Positions 40,949 through 51,305 are shown, counted from the first letter of the stretch. The stretch: 64,000 bases of DNA from VMDJ01 sp038144195 (GCA_038144195.1 JAYQNH010000002.1:186001-250000); one strand, 5' to 3'. Translations and numbers: made by a program. The notes: a model not told the origin generated them from the sequence alone.

Positions 40949-41134
40949 TTATCTCGCCAGATACAACACCACTAAACCCAGCAACATCGTCATCAAACCC
41001 ATCTTACGAATCGCGCCATCATCAATCTGCGCGACCATTTCGAGGGTCTTGCGGAATCGGTCTGGGCTCAAAAAGGGCAAGATGCCTTCAATAACCAAAA
41101 CTAGTGCAATGGCGGTAAAAAATTCCTGCCACAT
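40949..41134 (-). CDS. yjeT: DUF2065 small membrane protein (YjeT-like)
   Basis: 61 residues from MWQEFFTAIALVLVIEGILP. Two hydrophobic helices flank PFLSPDRFRKTLEMVAQ, the DUF2065 hallmark. It is found between hflC and hisZ or purA in many gammaproteobacteria. The function is unknown. ATG 41134 is chosen because it follows the terminator hairpin and gives the family's usual N-terminus. Confidence 0.85.
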   Translation of the reverse strand: MWQEFFTAIALVLVIEGILPFLSPDRFRKTLEMVAQIDDGAIRKMGLMTMLLGLVVLYLAR

Positions 41135-41147
41135 ATTCAACTTCCAC

Positions 41148-41256
41148 AAAAAAACCGGGAACGACCCGGTCTGAGATTCGGACCTTCAAGCTGAGCTTTT
41201 GGCTCGTCTTAAATTCCTCGAAATTTTCGCAAATCGAGGTCCGACTGTCCACGAAA
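41148..41256 (-). ncRNA. Candidate structured RNA between hflC and the DUF2065 gene
   Basis: Read on the minus strand, TCGGACCT (41244-41237) pairs with AGGTCCGA (41185-41178). Inside that pair, CCTCGA pairs with TCGAGG (41239-41234 with 41221-41216) and GAGC with GCTC (41205-41202 with 41196-41193). The outer and first inner helices share three bases and so may alternate. A perfect ACCGGG/CCCGGT stem with TTTTTTT follows at 41148-41170, just before the DUF2065 start. An upstream terminator isolates the stretch from hflC. It could be a separate sRNA or a cis-acting leader for yjeT-hisZ-purA. No known family was recognised. Confidence 0.45.
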
Positions 41257-41278
41257 AGGGGGCTTTTAAGCCCCCATC
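41250..41278 (-). terminator. Terminator after hflC
   Basis: GGGGGCTT-AA-AAGCCCCC read on the minus strand, followed by TTTTCG, 10 nt past the hflC stop. The T-run is short, so termination may be partial. Confidence 0.7.
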
Positions 41279-41287
41279 TCGGTTTTT

Positions 41288-42166
41288 TTATTTACGATTT
41301 GGCGATGTTGGATCGAAATAACGGAAAAACTCCGATTTTGGATCCAAAACCATCATGCTGGTGCCGTTATCGAACACCTCACGATAAGCACGCAAGCTAC
41401 GCCAGAAGGCATAGAACTCGTCGTTCTTCTCGAACGCTTTCGCGTAAGTCGACGCCGCTACCGCATCACCTTCACCGCGCAGCAATTCAGCATCACGATA
41501 AGAGTTCGCTAGGATTTCAGTACGCTGACGATCCGCATCCGCTTGGATACGCTCTGCTGCTTCCGCACCTTGTGCACGAAGCTCAGACGCAACACGCTGA
41601 CGCTCGGTACGCATACGCTCGTAAATGGTGTCACTGATCGAGTCTTCGAAGTCAATCTGCTTAACTCGTACGTCAACGATCTCTACACCCAAGTCAGCGG
41701 CAGATTCATTTGCCTCACGTGCCAACTTACGCATGATCTCAGTACGCTCACCTGATACCACCTCTTGGATGGTACGTTTACCAAACTCATCACGCAGTGC
41801 TGCGTTGATACGAGCCGATAACAAGCGATCGGTTTGCGTCTGACTACCGCGAGTCGAACGGAAGTACTGAGCAACGTCAGAGATACGCCACTTAGCGTAT
41901 GAATCTACGACCACGAACTTCTTCTCAACGGTCAAGAAACGCTCTGCCTTCAAATCCAAGGTTTGGATACGACGATCAAAGGTCTGCGCGTTTTGTACCA
42001 ATGGCAACTTAAAGTGCAGACCTGGCTCGTAGCTTGAGTCAACAATTTCACCCAACTGCAAACGTAACGCCGCTTGATTCTCATTCACAATAAAGAAGGA
42101 TGAGTTCGCAATCGCCGCACCAATACCAAGAACAATCAGTAAAACAATGCCTTTATTCGAGTTCAT
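41288..42166 (-). CDS. hflC: FtsH protease modulator HflC
   Basis: 292 residues. It has an N-terminal helix (GIVLLIVLGIGAAIANSSFFIV) and a prohibitin/SPFH domain with GLHFKLPLVQNAQTFDRR, DVRVKQIDFEDSISD and a coiled coil rich in RAQGAEAAERIQADADRQR-type sequence. It forms the periplasmic-side HflKC cage around FtsH. Its start shares one base with the hflK stop. Confidence 0.96.
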   Translation of the reverse strand: MNSNKGIVLLIVLGIGAAIANSSFFIVNENQAALRLQLGEIVDSSYEPGLHFKLPLVQNAQTFDRRIQTLDLKAERFLTVEKKFVVVDSYAKWRISDVAQYFRSTRGSQTQTDRLLSARINAALRDEFGKRTIQEVVSGERTEIMRKLAREANESAADLGVEIVDVRVKQIDFEDSISDTIYERMRTERQRVASELRAQGAEAAERIQADADRQRTEILANSYRDAELLRGEGDAVAASTYAKAFEKNDEFYAFWRSLRAYREVFDNGTSMMVLDPKSEFFRYFDPTSPNRK

Positions 42167-43353
42167 TAGCGACCACCTCGCTCACGAGTCAAACCACCAC
42201 GGTTTGATCGACTATCATTATTCATCTGGTCAGTTGATGCCGATGTATCAACTCCAAAGTTAGACTGAGGCGCCGTATTTCTTGGAGCCGTCATTGGCTG
42301 TTGCTGCATGATGCGGTCCAACGGTAAATATGTAAGATTTCCACCATTACCCTCACCATTGTTGTTCAACAACACCTTGCCACTCTTTGCCAAGACCTCT
42401 TGCATGGTCTCAAGGTACAAACGCTCACGAGTCACTTTTGGCGAGCCTTCATACTCTTTAAGTAGCGACAAGAAACGCTGAGATTCACCGTCTGCTTCTG
42501 CAGTGACCTTCGCTTTATAAGCTTTTGCATCTTCAATCAAACGTGCTGCCGCACCACGTGCACGTGGCACAACATCGTTTGCATATGCTTGCGCTTGGTT
42601 TTGTAGGCGCTCTTTATCCTCACGCGCTTTGATTGCATCAGCAAACGCATCACGAACCGCCTCAGGTGGCTGAGCATCTTGGATATTGATATTGGTGACA
42701 AATAAACCGGTGCGGTACAGATCGAGTAACTCTTGAGTGCCACGCTGAAGAGCAATCGCGATACCACCACGATTCTCGGTCATAATCTCGTCAAGCTTCG
42801 ACTTACCCACCACTTCACGTAATGCAGATTCCATCGAACCATGAATGGTTTTGCCTGGATTCGCATCTTGGAACAGGAAGTCAGCAGCGTCTTGAATACG
42901 GAACTGAACTTCGACAGTAACGTCGACGATGTTCTCGTCCTTAGTCAGCATTTGTGCACGGTGAACAAACTTGTTCACTTGGTCGACGTTAACCGCTTGG
43001 TAACTATCGACGAACGGCACCTTAAAGTGCGGACCAGGGCCTACCACCGAGTGATAAGCACCAAAGCGTTGCACAACGCCACGCTCAGCAGGCTCGATGA
43101 TGTAGAAGCTGTTGATAGCGCCGGCAATGATGATCGCAACCAGAACACCCAAGCCGATCAAACCAAAGCCACCGCCACTGGGCGCTTGACCTGAGTCACC
43201 GCTGTTACCGCCGCCTTTGCCACCAAATAGGCCGCCCATCTTCTGTTGTAGCTTACGCACTACTTCATCAAGATCAGGAGGTCCTTGATCGTTGCCTCGG
43301 TTACCCCAAGGATCTTTATTGTTGCCGCCATTTCCAGGCTCGTTCCAGGCCAT
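42166..43353 (-). CDS. hflK: FtsH protease modulator HflK
   Basis: 395 residues. A Gly/Asn-rich cytoplasmic N-terminus (WGNRGNDQGPPDLDE), one helix (LIGLGVLVAIIIAGAINSFYII), then an SPFH domain with ERGVVQRFG, GPGPHFKVPFVDSYQAVN and DAQPPEAVRDAFADAIKARED. The C-terminus is disordered and rich in Asn and Gln. It partners HflC. Confidence 0.96.
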   Translation of the reverse strand: MAWNEPGNGGNNKDPWGNRGNDQGPPDLDEVVRKLQQKMGGLFGGKGGGNSGDSGQAPSGGGFGLIGLGVLVAIIIAGAINSFYIIEPAERGVVQRFGAYHSVVGPGPHFKVPFVDSYQAVNVDQVNKFVHRAQMLTKDENIVDVTVEVQFRIQDAADFLFQDANPGKTIHGSMESALREVVGKSKLDEIMTENRGGIAIALQRGTQELLDLYRTGLFVTNINIQDAQPPEAVRDAFADAIKAREDKERLQNQAQAYANDVVPRARGAAARLIEDAKAYKAKVTAEADGESQRFLSLLKEYEGSPKVTRERLYLETMQEVLAKSGKVLLNNNGEGNGGNLTYLPLDRIMQQQPMTAPRNTAPQSNFGVDTSASTDQMNNDSRSNRGGLTRERGGR

Positions 43354-43402
43354 GCCTTTCTCCGGTACTACAGATAATTAAAGAAAGAAGTCTAACAAAA
43401 GA

Positions 43403-44700
43403 CTAATACTCAGATTCGGTTGTTGGCCATTGATTAGCCACCCAATCATGGTGTTTTCTTAGTCGTTCATACTCTCGTCGCGGCAACTGAACTTCAAGTT
43501 CCCATCCCCCGTCGTCTGTATGGGTTTCTCTATGGATTTTACCTACCTCAAACAAGGTGGCACGGATCTTCGCGTGCCGTGGCTCAACCACAAGTTTGGT
43601 AATGATGTTTTGATCACCAAACAACGCCGACAAGGCTTCGGCAAGCAGTTCCAAACCTTTGCCCTGCTGCGCGGATAACCATACTGACTCAGGCTTGCCA
43701 TCATCAGCGTACAAAATCCGTGGCTGATGATCTTCAGGAAGGTCAATCTTGTTATAAACCAGCAATCGTGGCGTTTCATCCGCACCGATCTGCTCTAAAA
43801 CATCATCAACCTCAGCAATGTTCTCGGCACGCTGCGTGCTAGCAACATCAATGACATGGATAAGCAAATCCGCTTCGATGGTTTCTTGCAAGGTACTTTT
43901 AAATGCGGCCACCAAGTCGTGTGGCAAACGCGAAACGAAACCTACCGTATCCGCTAAGACCACTTCACCACCGGATAACAAAGGCAAACGACGCAGGGTT
44001 GGATCCAAGGTTGCGAAGAGCTGGTCCTGTGCATACACCTCTGCATCGGTCAGCGCATTGAATAATGTCGACTTACCCGCGTTGGTATAACCAACCAACG
44101 ATACCGTTGGCACTTCATTACGTTTACGCGCACGACGATTCTGATCGCGCTGGTTATCTACTTTGGCTAAACGCTTTTTGATCTGCTCAATACGGGCACC
44201 GAGTAAACGACGGTCAGTTTCGAGTTGCGTCTCACCCGGACCACGCAGACCAATACCACCCTTCTGGCGCTCTAAGTGCGTCCAACCTCGCACTAAGCGA
44301 GTAGAAAGATGTTGAAGCTGAGCAAGCTCGACCTGCAACTTACCTTCATGCGATCGCGCACGTTGCGCAAAAATATCCAGAATAACCCCGTTCTATCAAG
44401 CACGCGACATTCAAACATCGCTTCGAGATTACGCTCCTGACTCGGGCTGAGATTGTGATCAAAGATCACCAACTGCGCTTCATGATGCTTGACCCACTGA
44501 TCAATCTCTTCCGCTTTACCTGAACCCACATACAAACGCTTATCAGGTGCATCGCGACTACCGGTAATCAGCTCAAGCGGATCTGCGCCAGCAGAAAGTG
44601 CGAGCTCGCGGAATTCATGAAGTTCTTCAGGATCTGGCTGACCGTAACGTTCAATGTGAACCAATATCGCCCGTTCGCCAATTTGCGGACGATCAAACAT
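43403..44700 (-). CDS. hflX: Ribosome-associated GTPase HflX
   Basis: About 432 residues. The N-terminal domain has LVIFDHNLSPSQERNLE, then GGIGLRGPGETQLETDRR. The GTPase domain has P-loop GYTNAGKSTLF, ADTVGFVSRLPHDLVAAFKS and NKID. HflX splits stalled ribosomes after stress. One frameshift near 44390 (VLDRTGL to VILDIFAQRARSHEG). It sits between hfq and hflK as usual. Confidence 0.93.
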
Positions 44701-44760
44701 TGAGATTTACGATAGAAAAGCGATTACACGCGGACAAGCAACAACCCGTGCAAAAAGAAA

Positions 44761-44988
44761 TTATTCTTCGTCAATCGGCATATTGACGTTACGAGCAGGC
44801 ACGATAGTCGAAATCGCATGCTTATAAACCATCTGACTGACGTTGTTCTTCAACAACACCACAAACTGATCGAAAGAATCGACCGTGCCTTGGAGCTTGA
44901 TGCCGTTCACCAAGAAGATGGAGACCGGAATACGCTCTTTACGCAGTGCATTGAGAAAAGGATCTTGAAGTGTCTGACCTTTTGCCAT
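44761..44988 (-). CDS. hfq: RNA chaperone Hfq
   Basis: 75 residues. Sm1 is QDPFLNALRKERIPVSIFLVNG and Sm2 includes YKHAISTIVPAR. The C-terminal tail after the Sm fold is only about ten residues (NVNMPIDEE), acidic and much shorter than in E. coli (102 residues in all). It is 60 nt upstream of hflX. Confidence 0.97.
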   Translation of the reverse strand: MAKGQTLQDPFLNALRKERIPVSIFLVNGIKLQGTVDSFDQFVVLLKNNVSQMVYKHAISTIVPARNVNMPIDEE

Positions 44989-45121
44989 TGTTCTTTTTCT
45001 CTATTGTTCTTTTTGTTTGACAAGGCGTTAACCTTGGAGGATTGGATTAGATCACCGCGCTATTGAAAAAACCACCGCAAATAGCATTATTTTTTCTAAT
45101 GACTTCAATAGCTTGAGTTTT
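44989..45121 (-). promoter_or_regulatory. hfq leader with nested inverted repeats and A-rich motifs
   Basis: GCTATTGAA (45112-45104) pairs perfectly with TTCAATAGC (45067-45059); inside lies CATTA-GAAAAAA-TAATG. The loop reads AGA-AAA-AAT, fitting the A-R-N triplets bound by the Hfq distal face. Nearer the start, AAAAAGAACAAT occurs twice in tandem, the second copy leading into the ATG. Autoregulation by Hfq is known in E. coli; here it is inferred. Confidence 0.45.
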
Positions 45122-46063
45122 TTAGCGACTCTCTAAAAAGTCCTGACATGCCGCCAATACTGGCTTTCCGGCTAGCTGATCCTGCTCATCCAACCAGTCC
45201 GCTGATTCCTCAGATCGCAACCAAGTGATCTGGCGTTTCGCCAACTGCCGAGTAGCCGCGACTCCTTTTTCGATCATCGCAGCCTGATCACACTGCCCGT
45301 CGAGGTATTCCCACATTTGGCGATAGCCGACGCAGCGCATCGATGGCATATCTAAATTCAGATCGCCTCGCGCCATCAATTTTTCAACTTCCTGCTCAAA
45401 GCCCTGTGCCAACATCAGCTCGAAACGCTGTGCAATCCGCTCATGCAAAATTGGTCGCTCAGGAGACTTAACCAACTTCAATGCACGGTAAGGCATCGGC
45501 TCACCTTGCTCGGCTTGTTGCAACTCGGTCAGCGTTTGGCCGGTTTGCTGATAAACCTCAAGTGCTCGTAATGTTCGTTGTGGGTCATTTGCGTGAATAC
45601 GTTCACCTGCCACAGGATCAATCTTGCAAAGCTCAGCATGCAACACCGCTAAACCTTCTTTCTCCGCACGCTCGGCAAAATGCTGGCGCACCTCAGGATC
45701 AGAAGCGGGTAAACGCGATAAGCCATATTGCAATGCGCGGTAATACAACATGGTGCCGCCGACCAAGCATGGCACCTTGCCGCGCTCAGTGATCTGACCC
45801 ATCAACTGCAGCGCATCACGCCGAAAATTTTCAGCTGAATAGGCTTCACTTGGATCACAGATATCCACCAAGGCATGTGGGTAGCGTGCAAGCTCATCTT
45901 GAGTCGGCTTTGCCGTACCAATATCCATATCACGGTAGATCAACGCCGAGTCGACACTGATCAATTCAACCGGCAACTGGTCAAACAACTCCATCGCAAG
46001 CGCTGTCTTACCTGAGCCCGTTGGCCCCATGATAAAAATCGCAGGCGGTAAAGCGTTACTCAT
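45122..46063 (-). CDS. miaA: tRNA dimethylallyltransferase MiaA
   Basis: 313 residues. P-loop GPTGSGKTALAMEL, ISVDSALIYRDMDIGTAKPT, LVGGTMLYYRALQYGL and the C-terminal RQLAKRQITWLRSE are family motifs. It isopentenylates A37 of UNN-reading tRNAs, including the tRNA-Leu(CAA) and Ser classes in this genome. It overlaps the mutL stop by 4 nt. Confidence 0.97.
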   Translation of the reverse strand: MSNALPPAIFIMGPTGSGKTALAMELFDQLPVELISVDSALIYRDMDIGTAKPTQDELARYPHALVDICDPSEAYSAENFRRDALQLMGQITERGKVPCLVGGTMLYYRALQYGLSRLPASDPEVRQHFAERAEKEGLAVLHAELCKIDPVAGERIHANDPQRTLRALEVYQQTGQTLTELQQAEQGEPMPYRALKLVKSPERPILHERIAQRFELMLAQGFEQEVEKLMARGDLNLDMPSMRCVGYRQMWEYLDGQCDQAAMIEKGVAATRQLAKRQITWLRSEESADWLDEQDQLAGKPVLAACQDFLESR

Positions 46064-47847
46064 CGGCCACGCAAAAACAGTTTATCGAGCTCAGTCATGC
46101 TTAACTGCGTCCATGTCGGACGACCGTGATTACATTGCCCTGCTCGTTCCGTACGTTCGATATCACGCAGCAAGGCATTCATCTCACCAATCGTTAAGCG
46201 ACGGTTGGCTCTTACCGATCCATGACACGCCATGGTGCCTAACACTTCATTGAGCGATTCACGTATACGCGAGCTCTCGCCATACATCGCCAGATCAGAA
46301 AGCACATCGCGTAACAATCGTTCGACATCCGCATTACGCAGCAACGCGGGCACAGAACGCACAACAACATTCGCATCGGATAAGCGATCAACCTGCAAAC
46401 CCAACTGATCAAAAATCTCACTTTGTTGCTCGGCCAAATCTGCTTCGCGCGAACTCACTGACACACTGATCGGTACAAGCAAAGGCTGACTGGTAATACC
46501 TTCACCATCCATCGCCAACTTAAATGCCTCATAGGTGATGCGCTCATGCGCGGCATGCATATCAACCAAAACGAGACCATCAGTGTTTTGCGCTAAGACA
46601 TACACACCATGTAATTGAGCAATAGCAAAACCCAGTGGCGGTGCCTCATCATCGGTGTGTTCCGGCATGGGCGCCAATGCCATATTCGGCTGCTGCCACT
46701 GCGATGAGGCCTCGTATCGCGCACGCGGCTCTGCAACACCTAAGTGCAAACCACTTTGTTGCGGTGATGTACTCAAGTTATACGACGGACTTTGGCTAGC
46801 TGCAGATGAATCACCTACAAAGCTTGTCGCCCCCGGTGCAGTCGCAGCCTCAGGACGCACATCGGCTAACACTTGATGTAGGGTGCGGAAGATAAAATCA
46901 TGCACCATGCGACCCTCACGGAAACGCACTTCATGTTTTGTCGGATGCACATTCACATCCACCAACACAGGATTCAATTCAAGAAAAACTACATAGGCTG
47001 GATGACGACCGTGATACAACACATCTGCAAACGCTTGGCGAACGGCGTGCGTTACTAACTTATCGCGCACCATGCGGCCATTCACATAAAAGTGCTGCAT
47101 ATCTGCTTGACTACGCGAGAAGGTTGGCTTAGCAACCCAGCCATACATCTTTAGGCCTGCAGCTTCGTGTTCAAAGTGCAGTGCATTCTCAATGAAAGCA
47201 TCACCGACCAAGCCACTGATGCGTCGCTCTTGAGAGGCGCGATCAGTTGCTGCCAAGGCTTTAAACGATTGCCGTCCGTTATGCGACAGACTGAACGCCA
47301 CATCGGGGCGAGCTAACGCCAATCGACGCACCACTTGCTCTATGTGCGAGAACTCGGTCTTTTCAGTTTTTAAAAACTTACGTCGCGCCGGCGTGTTGTA
47401 GAAAAGATCATTGACCTCAATGGTCGTACCGACAGGATGCGCTGCTGGCTTAAGCTCTTCAGCACCCGGCATGGCTTGCCATGCATGCTCTTCGGTTTGT
47501 TCACGTGAGGTCAGCATCAATCGTGAGACAGACGCAATCGATGGTAAAGCTTCACCACGGAAACCCATGCTTTGGATACGTTCTAGATCCTCGAGCGAGC
47601 CCACCTTACTGGTAGCGTGGCGTGACAAAGCCAGTGGAATGTCTTCTGCATAGAGACCATGTCCGTTATCGGTAATGCGCAGCGTCTTCACACCACCCTG
47701 CATAACCTCAACATCAATCTTTGATGCACCTGCATCCAAACTGTTCTCAACCAACTCTTTAACCACAGACGCAGGTCGTTCAACCACTTCGCCAGCAGCG
47801 ATTTGGTTAACCAGAAGAGATGGGAGCGCATGGATTCGATTCGGCAT
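46060..47847 (-). CDS. mutL: DNA mismatch repair protein MutL
   Basis: 595 residues from MPNRIHALPSLLVNQIAAGE; an upstream in-frame ATG at 47856 is a possible alternative. GHL ATPase motifs are VKELVENSLDAGAS, TDNGHGL, SMGFRGEALPSIASV and the NDLFYNTPARRKFLK loop. A ~95-residue variable linker follows, then a C-terminal dimerisation domain. There is no DQHAxxExxxxE endonuclease motif (it reads DMHAAHERITYE), as in MutH-type gammaproteobacteria. Confidence 0.96.
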   Translation of the reverse strand: MPNRIHALPSLLVNQIAAGEVVERPASVVKELVENSLDAGASKIDVEVMQGGVKTLRITDNGHGLYAEDIPLALSRHATSKVGSLEDLERIQSMGFRGEALPSIASVSRLMLTSREQTEEHAWQAMPGAEELKPAAHPVGTTIEVNDLFYNTPARRKFLKTEKTEFSHIEQVVRRLALARPDVAFSLSHNGRQSFKALAATDRASQERRISGLVGDAFIENALHFEHEAAGLKMYGWVAKPTFSRSQADMQHFYVNGRMVRDKLVTHAVRQAFADVLYHGRHPAYVVFLELNPVLVDVNVHPTKHEVRFREGRMVHDFIFRTLHQVLADVRPEAATAPGATSFVGDSSAASQSPSYNLSTSPQQSGLHLGVAEPRARYEASSQWQQPNMALAPMPEHTDDEAPPLGFAIAQLHGVYVLAQNTDGLVLVDMHAAHERITYEAFKLAMDGEGITSQPLLVPISVSVSSREADLAEQQSEIFDQLGLQVDRLSDANVVVRSVPALLRNADVERLLRDVLSDLAMYGESSRIRESLNEVLGTMACHGSVRANRRLTIGEMNALLRDIERTERAGQCNHGRPTWTQLSMTELDKLFLRGR

Positions 47848-47886
47848 GCTGCGCATTCTGCCATGTGGAGCGAAGCCATTCAGCAA

Positions 47887-47907
47887 AAAGCCCGCTTAGC
47901 GGGCTTT
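47887..47907 (-). terminator. Terminator between amiB and mutL
   Basis: AAAGCCCGC-TAA-GCGGGCTTT with TTTTTGC following on the minus strand. It partly insulates mutL from the amidase operon. Confidence 0.8.
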
Positions 47908-47911
47908 AAAC

Positions 47912-49218
47912 TTAACTCTGTGGAATATGCAGTACCTGTCCGATGCGAATACGTCGCGCATCAGAGATACGATTGTGTGACTTCAGGTCATTCAAACTGA
48001 CCTCATAACGATCAGCGATCTCTGACAAGGTATCGCCACGCGAGATCACATGCTGCTTTGGCTTACCCTCAAGTACTTGCTGGGCAATCTTGGTATCGGG
48101 TGGCGGTGTTTCTTTAAAATAAGCACGCACACCTTTAACGATCGACTTAGCCACCTTCTCTTGGTGCTTACCATTGGTTAAGCGACGCGCCTCATTAGGG
48201 TTCGAGATAAAGCCGGTCTCAACCAGCATTGATGGAATATCCGGTGACTTCAACACCATAAAGCCCGCATTCTGAACACGACGACTGTGCATCTTGCCAA
48301 TCTTATCGAGCTCTTTATGAACCTTTTCCGCTGCCTTGTAGCTCGCCTCTTGCGATCCAGTACGTGACAGATCCAACAGGGTCTTAGCCACATCATCCGA
48401 TACATCATTAATCGCCACACCGCCGGCTAAATCCGAGGCGTTTTCACGATTAGCTAACCAACGTGCCATCTCTGAGCTAGCGCCACGATTGGATACAACG
48501 AAGACCGATGCACCATGCACATGACTTTTATGAAAAGCATCTGCATGAATCGAGACGAACAAATCAGCATCATGCTTGCGTGCAATTTGGGTGCGTTTGC
48601 GCAGTGGGATGTAGTAGTCGCCATTACGGACGAGCACTGCACGCATTCCCGGCTGCGCATCAATCAGTCGTTTAACACGACGTGCAATTTGCAGAGTCAC
48701 GTGCTTTTCGCGCGCTTTACCACGGAGACCGATCGCACCCGGATCCTTACCACCATGCCCTGCATCCACCGCGACCACCACATCGCGTAATTCTTTTTTC
48801 GGCTGAGCAACCTTTTTCGGCGGCTCGGCGACAATCGCATCCGAGCTCAGATCCATCACTACACGATGACCTTCTGAACCTTTCGGTGCCAACTTAAAAC
48901 TTTTTCACTTGCCGCTGCGGTCAGATCTAAGACCACACGCACGCTGCCATCATTGCGCTCAGCAAAACGTACATTACGCAGTAAAGGAGAATCTGACGCT
49001 GATGGTGCAAAGTTCTTCGCCACTCGACTCTTCTTAAAGTCGACAACCAAGCGATCAGGATTTTTCAGGGTGAAACTTTTATAGGCGGCTGTATCGCTCA
49101 AATCGAACACAAGGCGCGTCTTTTGCCCATCTGTGCTAACACGCAATTGCTCTAACTGCGCCGCATTAACACACCCAAACAGTGCTAAACCTATGATTGT
49201 GAACAAAAAAGTCCGCAT
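47912..49218 (-). CDS. amiB: N-acetylmuramoyl-L-alanine amidase, AmiB type, with LysM
   Basis: About 435 residues. Signal peptide MRTFLFTIIGLALFGCVNA, AMIN domain (~residues 25-125) that localises to septal peptidoglycan, Amidase_3 domain with zinc ligands in VVAVDAGHGGKDPGAIG, SIHADAFHKS and MLVETGFISNPNEA, and one C-terminal LysM (HVISRGDTLSEIADRYEVS). It cleaves septal peptidoglycan at division. A frameshift near 48890 joins the AMIN and amidase parts. Confidence 0.92.
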
Positions 49219-49335
49219 CAGTACCACTGGAACTGCTTCCACTCCCCATCAGATACTGAAAAATTAGCACAGGATTTAAAAAAATGTCAAAGAAAACCGT
49301 GAGATAGCACGCTTTCCTCGAAACTTATCGAGATA

Positions 49336-49791
49336 TCAGGCAGAAAGTCTTGAAAGAATCTCTCGACCCTTATCGGTATTAGCTTGCAGACGAATCTGCC
49401 GACCCGGCTCCTGATAAGTCAAAAAACACTCGATATCCGCCGCCGGCAACCAGTCACCTGCCCGCTCTGGCCACTCGATCAACATCAGCGACTCATCTGC
49501 CAACATTTCACGCAGACCCAAAAACTCCAGCTCTTCTGGATCACCCAATCGATACAGGTCCAGATGGTAGGTCGCTGGCGCAACATGTTCATAAGGTTCA
49601 ATCAAAGTATAGGTTGGGCTTTTCACATTTCCTTGATGACCCAAGCCCTGAATCACGCCGCGCACAAAGGTGGTTTTACCCGCACCTAAATTACCGTGCA
49701 GAAAAACTAAAGCACCCTGCTTTATCGCTTGCGCAAACTGTTGCCCAAAAGCGACCTGCGCTTGTTCATCAACTAAAGACCATTCACTCAC
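49336..49791 (-). CDS. tsaE: tRNA threonylcarbamoyladenosine biosynthesis protein TsaE
   Basis: 151 residues. P-loop HGNLGAGKTTFVRGV, switch-like KSPTYTLIEPYE, HLDLYRLGDPEELEFLG and LIEWPERAG. It is the ATPase of the TsaBDE complex making t6A37. It starts within the last four bases of the nnr gene. Confidence 0.96.
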   Translation of the reverse strand: MSEWSLVDEQAQVAFGQQFAQAIKQGALVFLHGNLGAGKTTFVRGVIQGLGHQGNVKSPTYTLIEPYEHVAPATYHLDLYRLGDPEELEFLGLREMLADESLMLIEWPERAGDWLPAADIECFLTYQEPGRQIRLQANTDKGREILSRLSA

Positions 49792-51289
49792 GGATTAACC
49801 ACTGCACGTAATTGCGCGACGACATCGCTTGCCGTCATGCCTCGCTCACCTTGTTCAGCTGCGCGATCTGCAGCAACTGAATGTACTAACGCGCCATATT
49901 GTGCCGCATCATCACTCTCAAAACCCTGCGCAATAAGTGCAGCAATGACACCACTAAGTACATCACCCATTCCACCTGACGACATACCGGGATTACCGGC
50001 ATCAATTACAGCAGGTGGTTTTTGCTGAATGCCCTGCACTACCGTTCCAGCACCTTTCAACACCACAGTCGCTGAGGTGGCTTGGTGCAGGTTTAACGCA
50101 GAAGCAAAACGATCGGCATTGATTTCTGCCGATGAGACGCCCAATAAACGCGCCGCCTCACCTGGGTGCGGCGTAATCACACAAGGTCTATTAATCATCA
50201 CCACATCGTGGCTCAACAGGTTTAATGCATCGGCATCCATGACGAGTGGCTTTTGACTGTGCATCACTGCTTTTAACATCAACTGTGACCAATCGCTTTG
50301 GCCTAAACCCGGCCCAATCACCACCACATCTGCACGTTCAACTAAAGGCATCAGCTCATCAACTGTTTCGATAGCGTGCGCCATAACCTCTGGATAACGT
50401 GCATTTAACGCAGCAACCGATTCAGCACAGCTCGCCACACTGACTAAGCCCGCGCCAGATCGCAAAGCTGCTGCAGCAGCTAAAACAATTGCGCCAGACA
50501 TGCCTGCAGCACCACCAATGAGTAACACATGCCCCATCTCACCTTTGTGGCTCGCACGTGAACGTGGCGTGAACACATGCTCAAGTGCGGCACCATCTAA
50601 TCGACGAGAAGACAAAATGCTCGATGCAAATACTGGTGCCGGAATCGACAAGGCATCGTAGATCACCTCACCTGCATACTCAGGCCCAGAGCCGGTAAAT
50701 AAGCCTTGCTTCAAGCCTACAAAACAGCAGGTCAGATCCGCCTTAACCGCAGAACCTAAACAACGTCCGGTATCTGAACACAGCCCACTCGGCACATCCA
50801 TCGCGATCACTTTGCCTGAAGGCACGATTGATCAGCTCAACCGCTTTGGCAAACTCGCCATCCAAGCTCACGCTGCAATCCAACGCCCAATAGCGCATCT
50901 ACGATGACATCAGCAGGCGGCATCTCACACGGCAGCTGATTGACATGACCTAACTCAAGCCATTGCTTGAGCGCATCTTGAGCCACCTCACCTCGCGGCA
51001 CATCACCCACCGCTATCACCGTGACTTGCCAACCCGCTCGAGCAGCTAACGCGGCAAAGACATAACCATCGCCCCCGTTATTGCCCGGACCACAAAACAC
51101 CACGGCACTTTTTGCCACTGGGTAACGAGCTTGAACTGCAGTAAACGCCGACTCAGCCGCTCGCCGCATCAACAAAGATGTCGGTAATCCAAATTGTTCA
51201 ATCGCCAATCGATCAAATTGCTGCACTTGCTCAGCGCGATAAAGCGCTTGAGGCAGTCGATCGGTTTTTGGCATCGCGCGGTAAGGCAT
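49788..51289 (-). CDS. nnr: Bifunctional NAD(P)H-hydrate epimerase/dehydratase (NnrE-NnrD)
   Basis: About 500 residues. The N-terminal epimerase domain has FCGPGNNGGDGYVFA and VDALLGVGL. The C-terminal ADP-dependent dehydratase has IGGAAGMSGAIVLAAAAALR, VVIGPGLGQS, DADALNLLS, ITPHPGEAARLLG, AGNPGMSSGGMGDVLSGVIA. It repairs hydrated NAD(P)H. A frameshift near 50828 lies at the domain join. It is divergent from queG by 16 bp; ATG 51274 (MPKTDRLP) is an alternative start. Confidence 0.93.
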
Positions 51290-51305
51290 CGGTTAAAGTA
51301 TCTCT

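Noticed and set aside
46060..47847. MutL endonuclease activity
   Set aside because: The C-terminal domain has DMHAAHERITYE, which resembles but does not match the DQHAxxExxxxE metal motif: the first Gln is Met and the spacing lacks the final metal set seen in endonuclease MutL.
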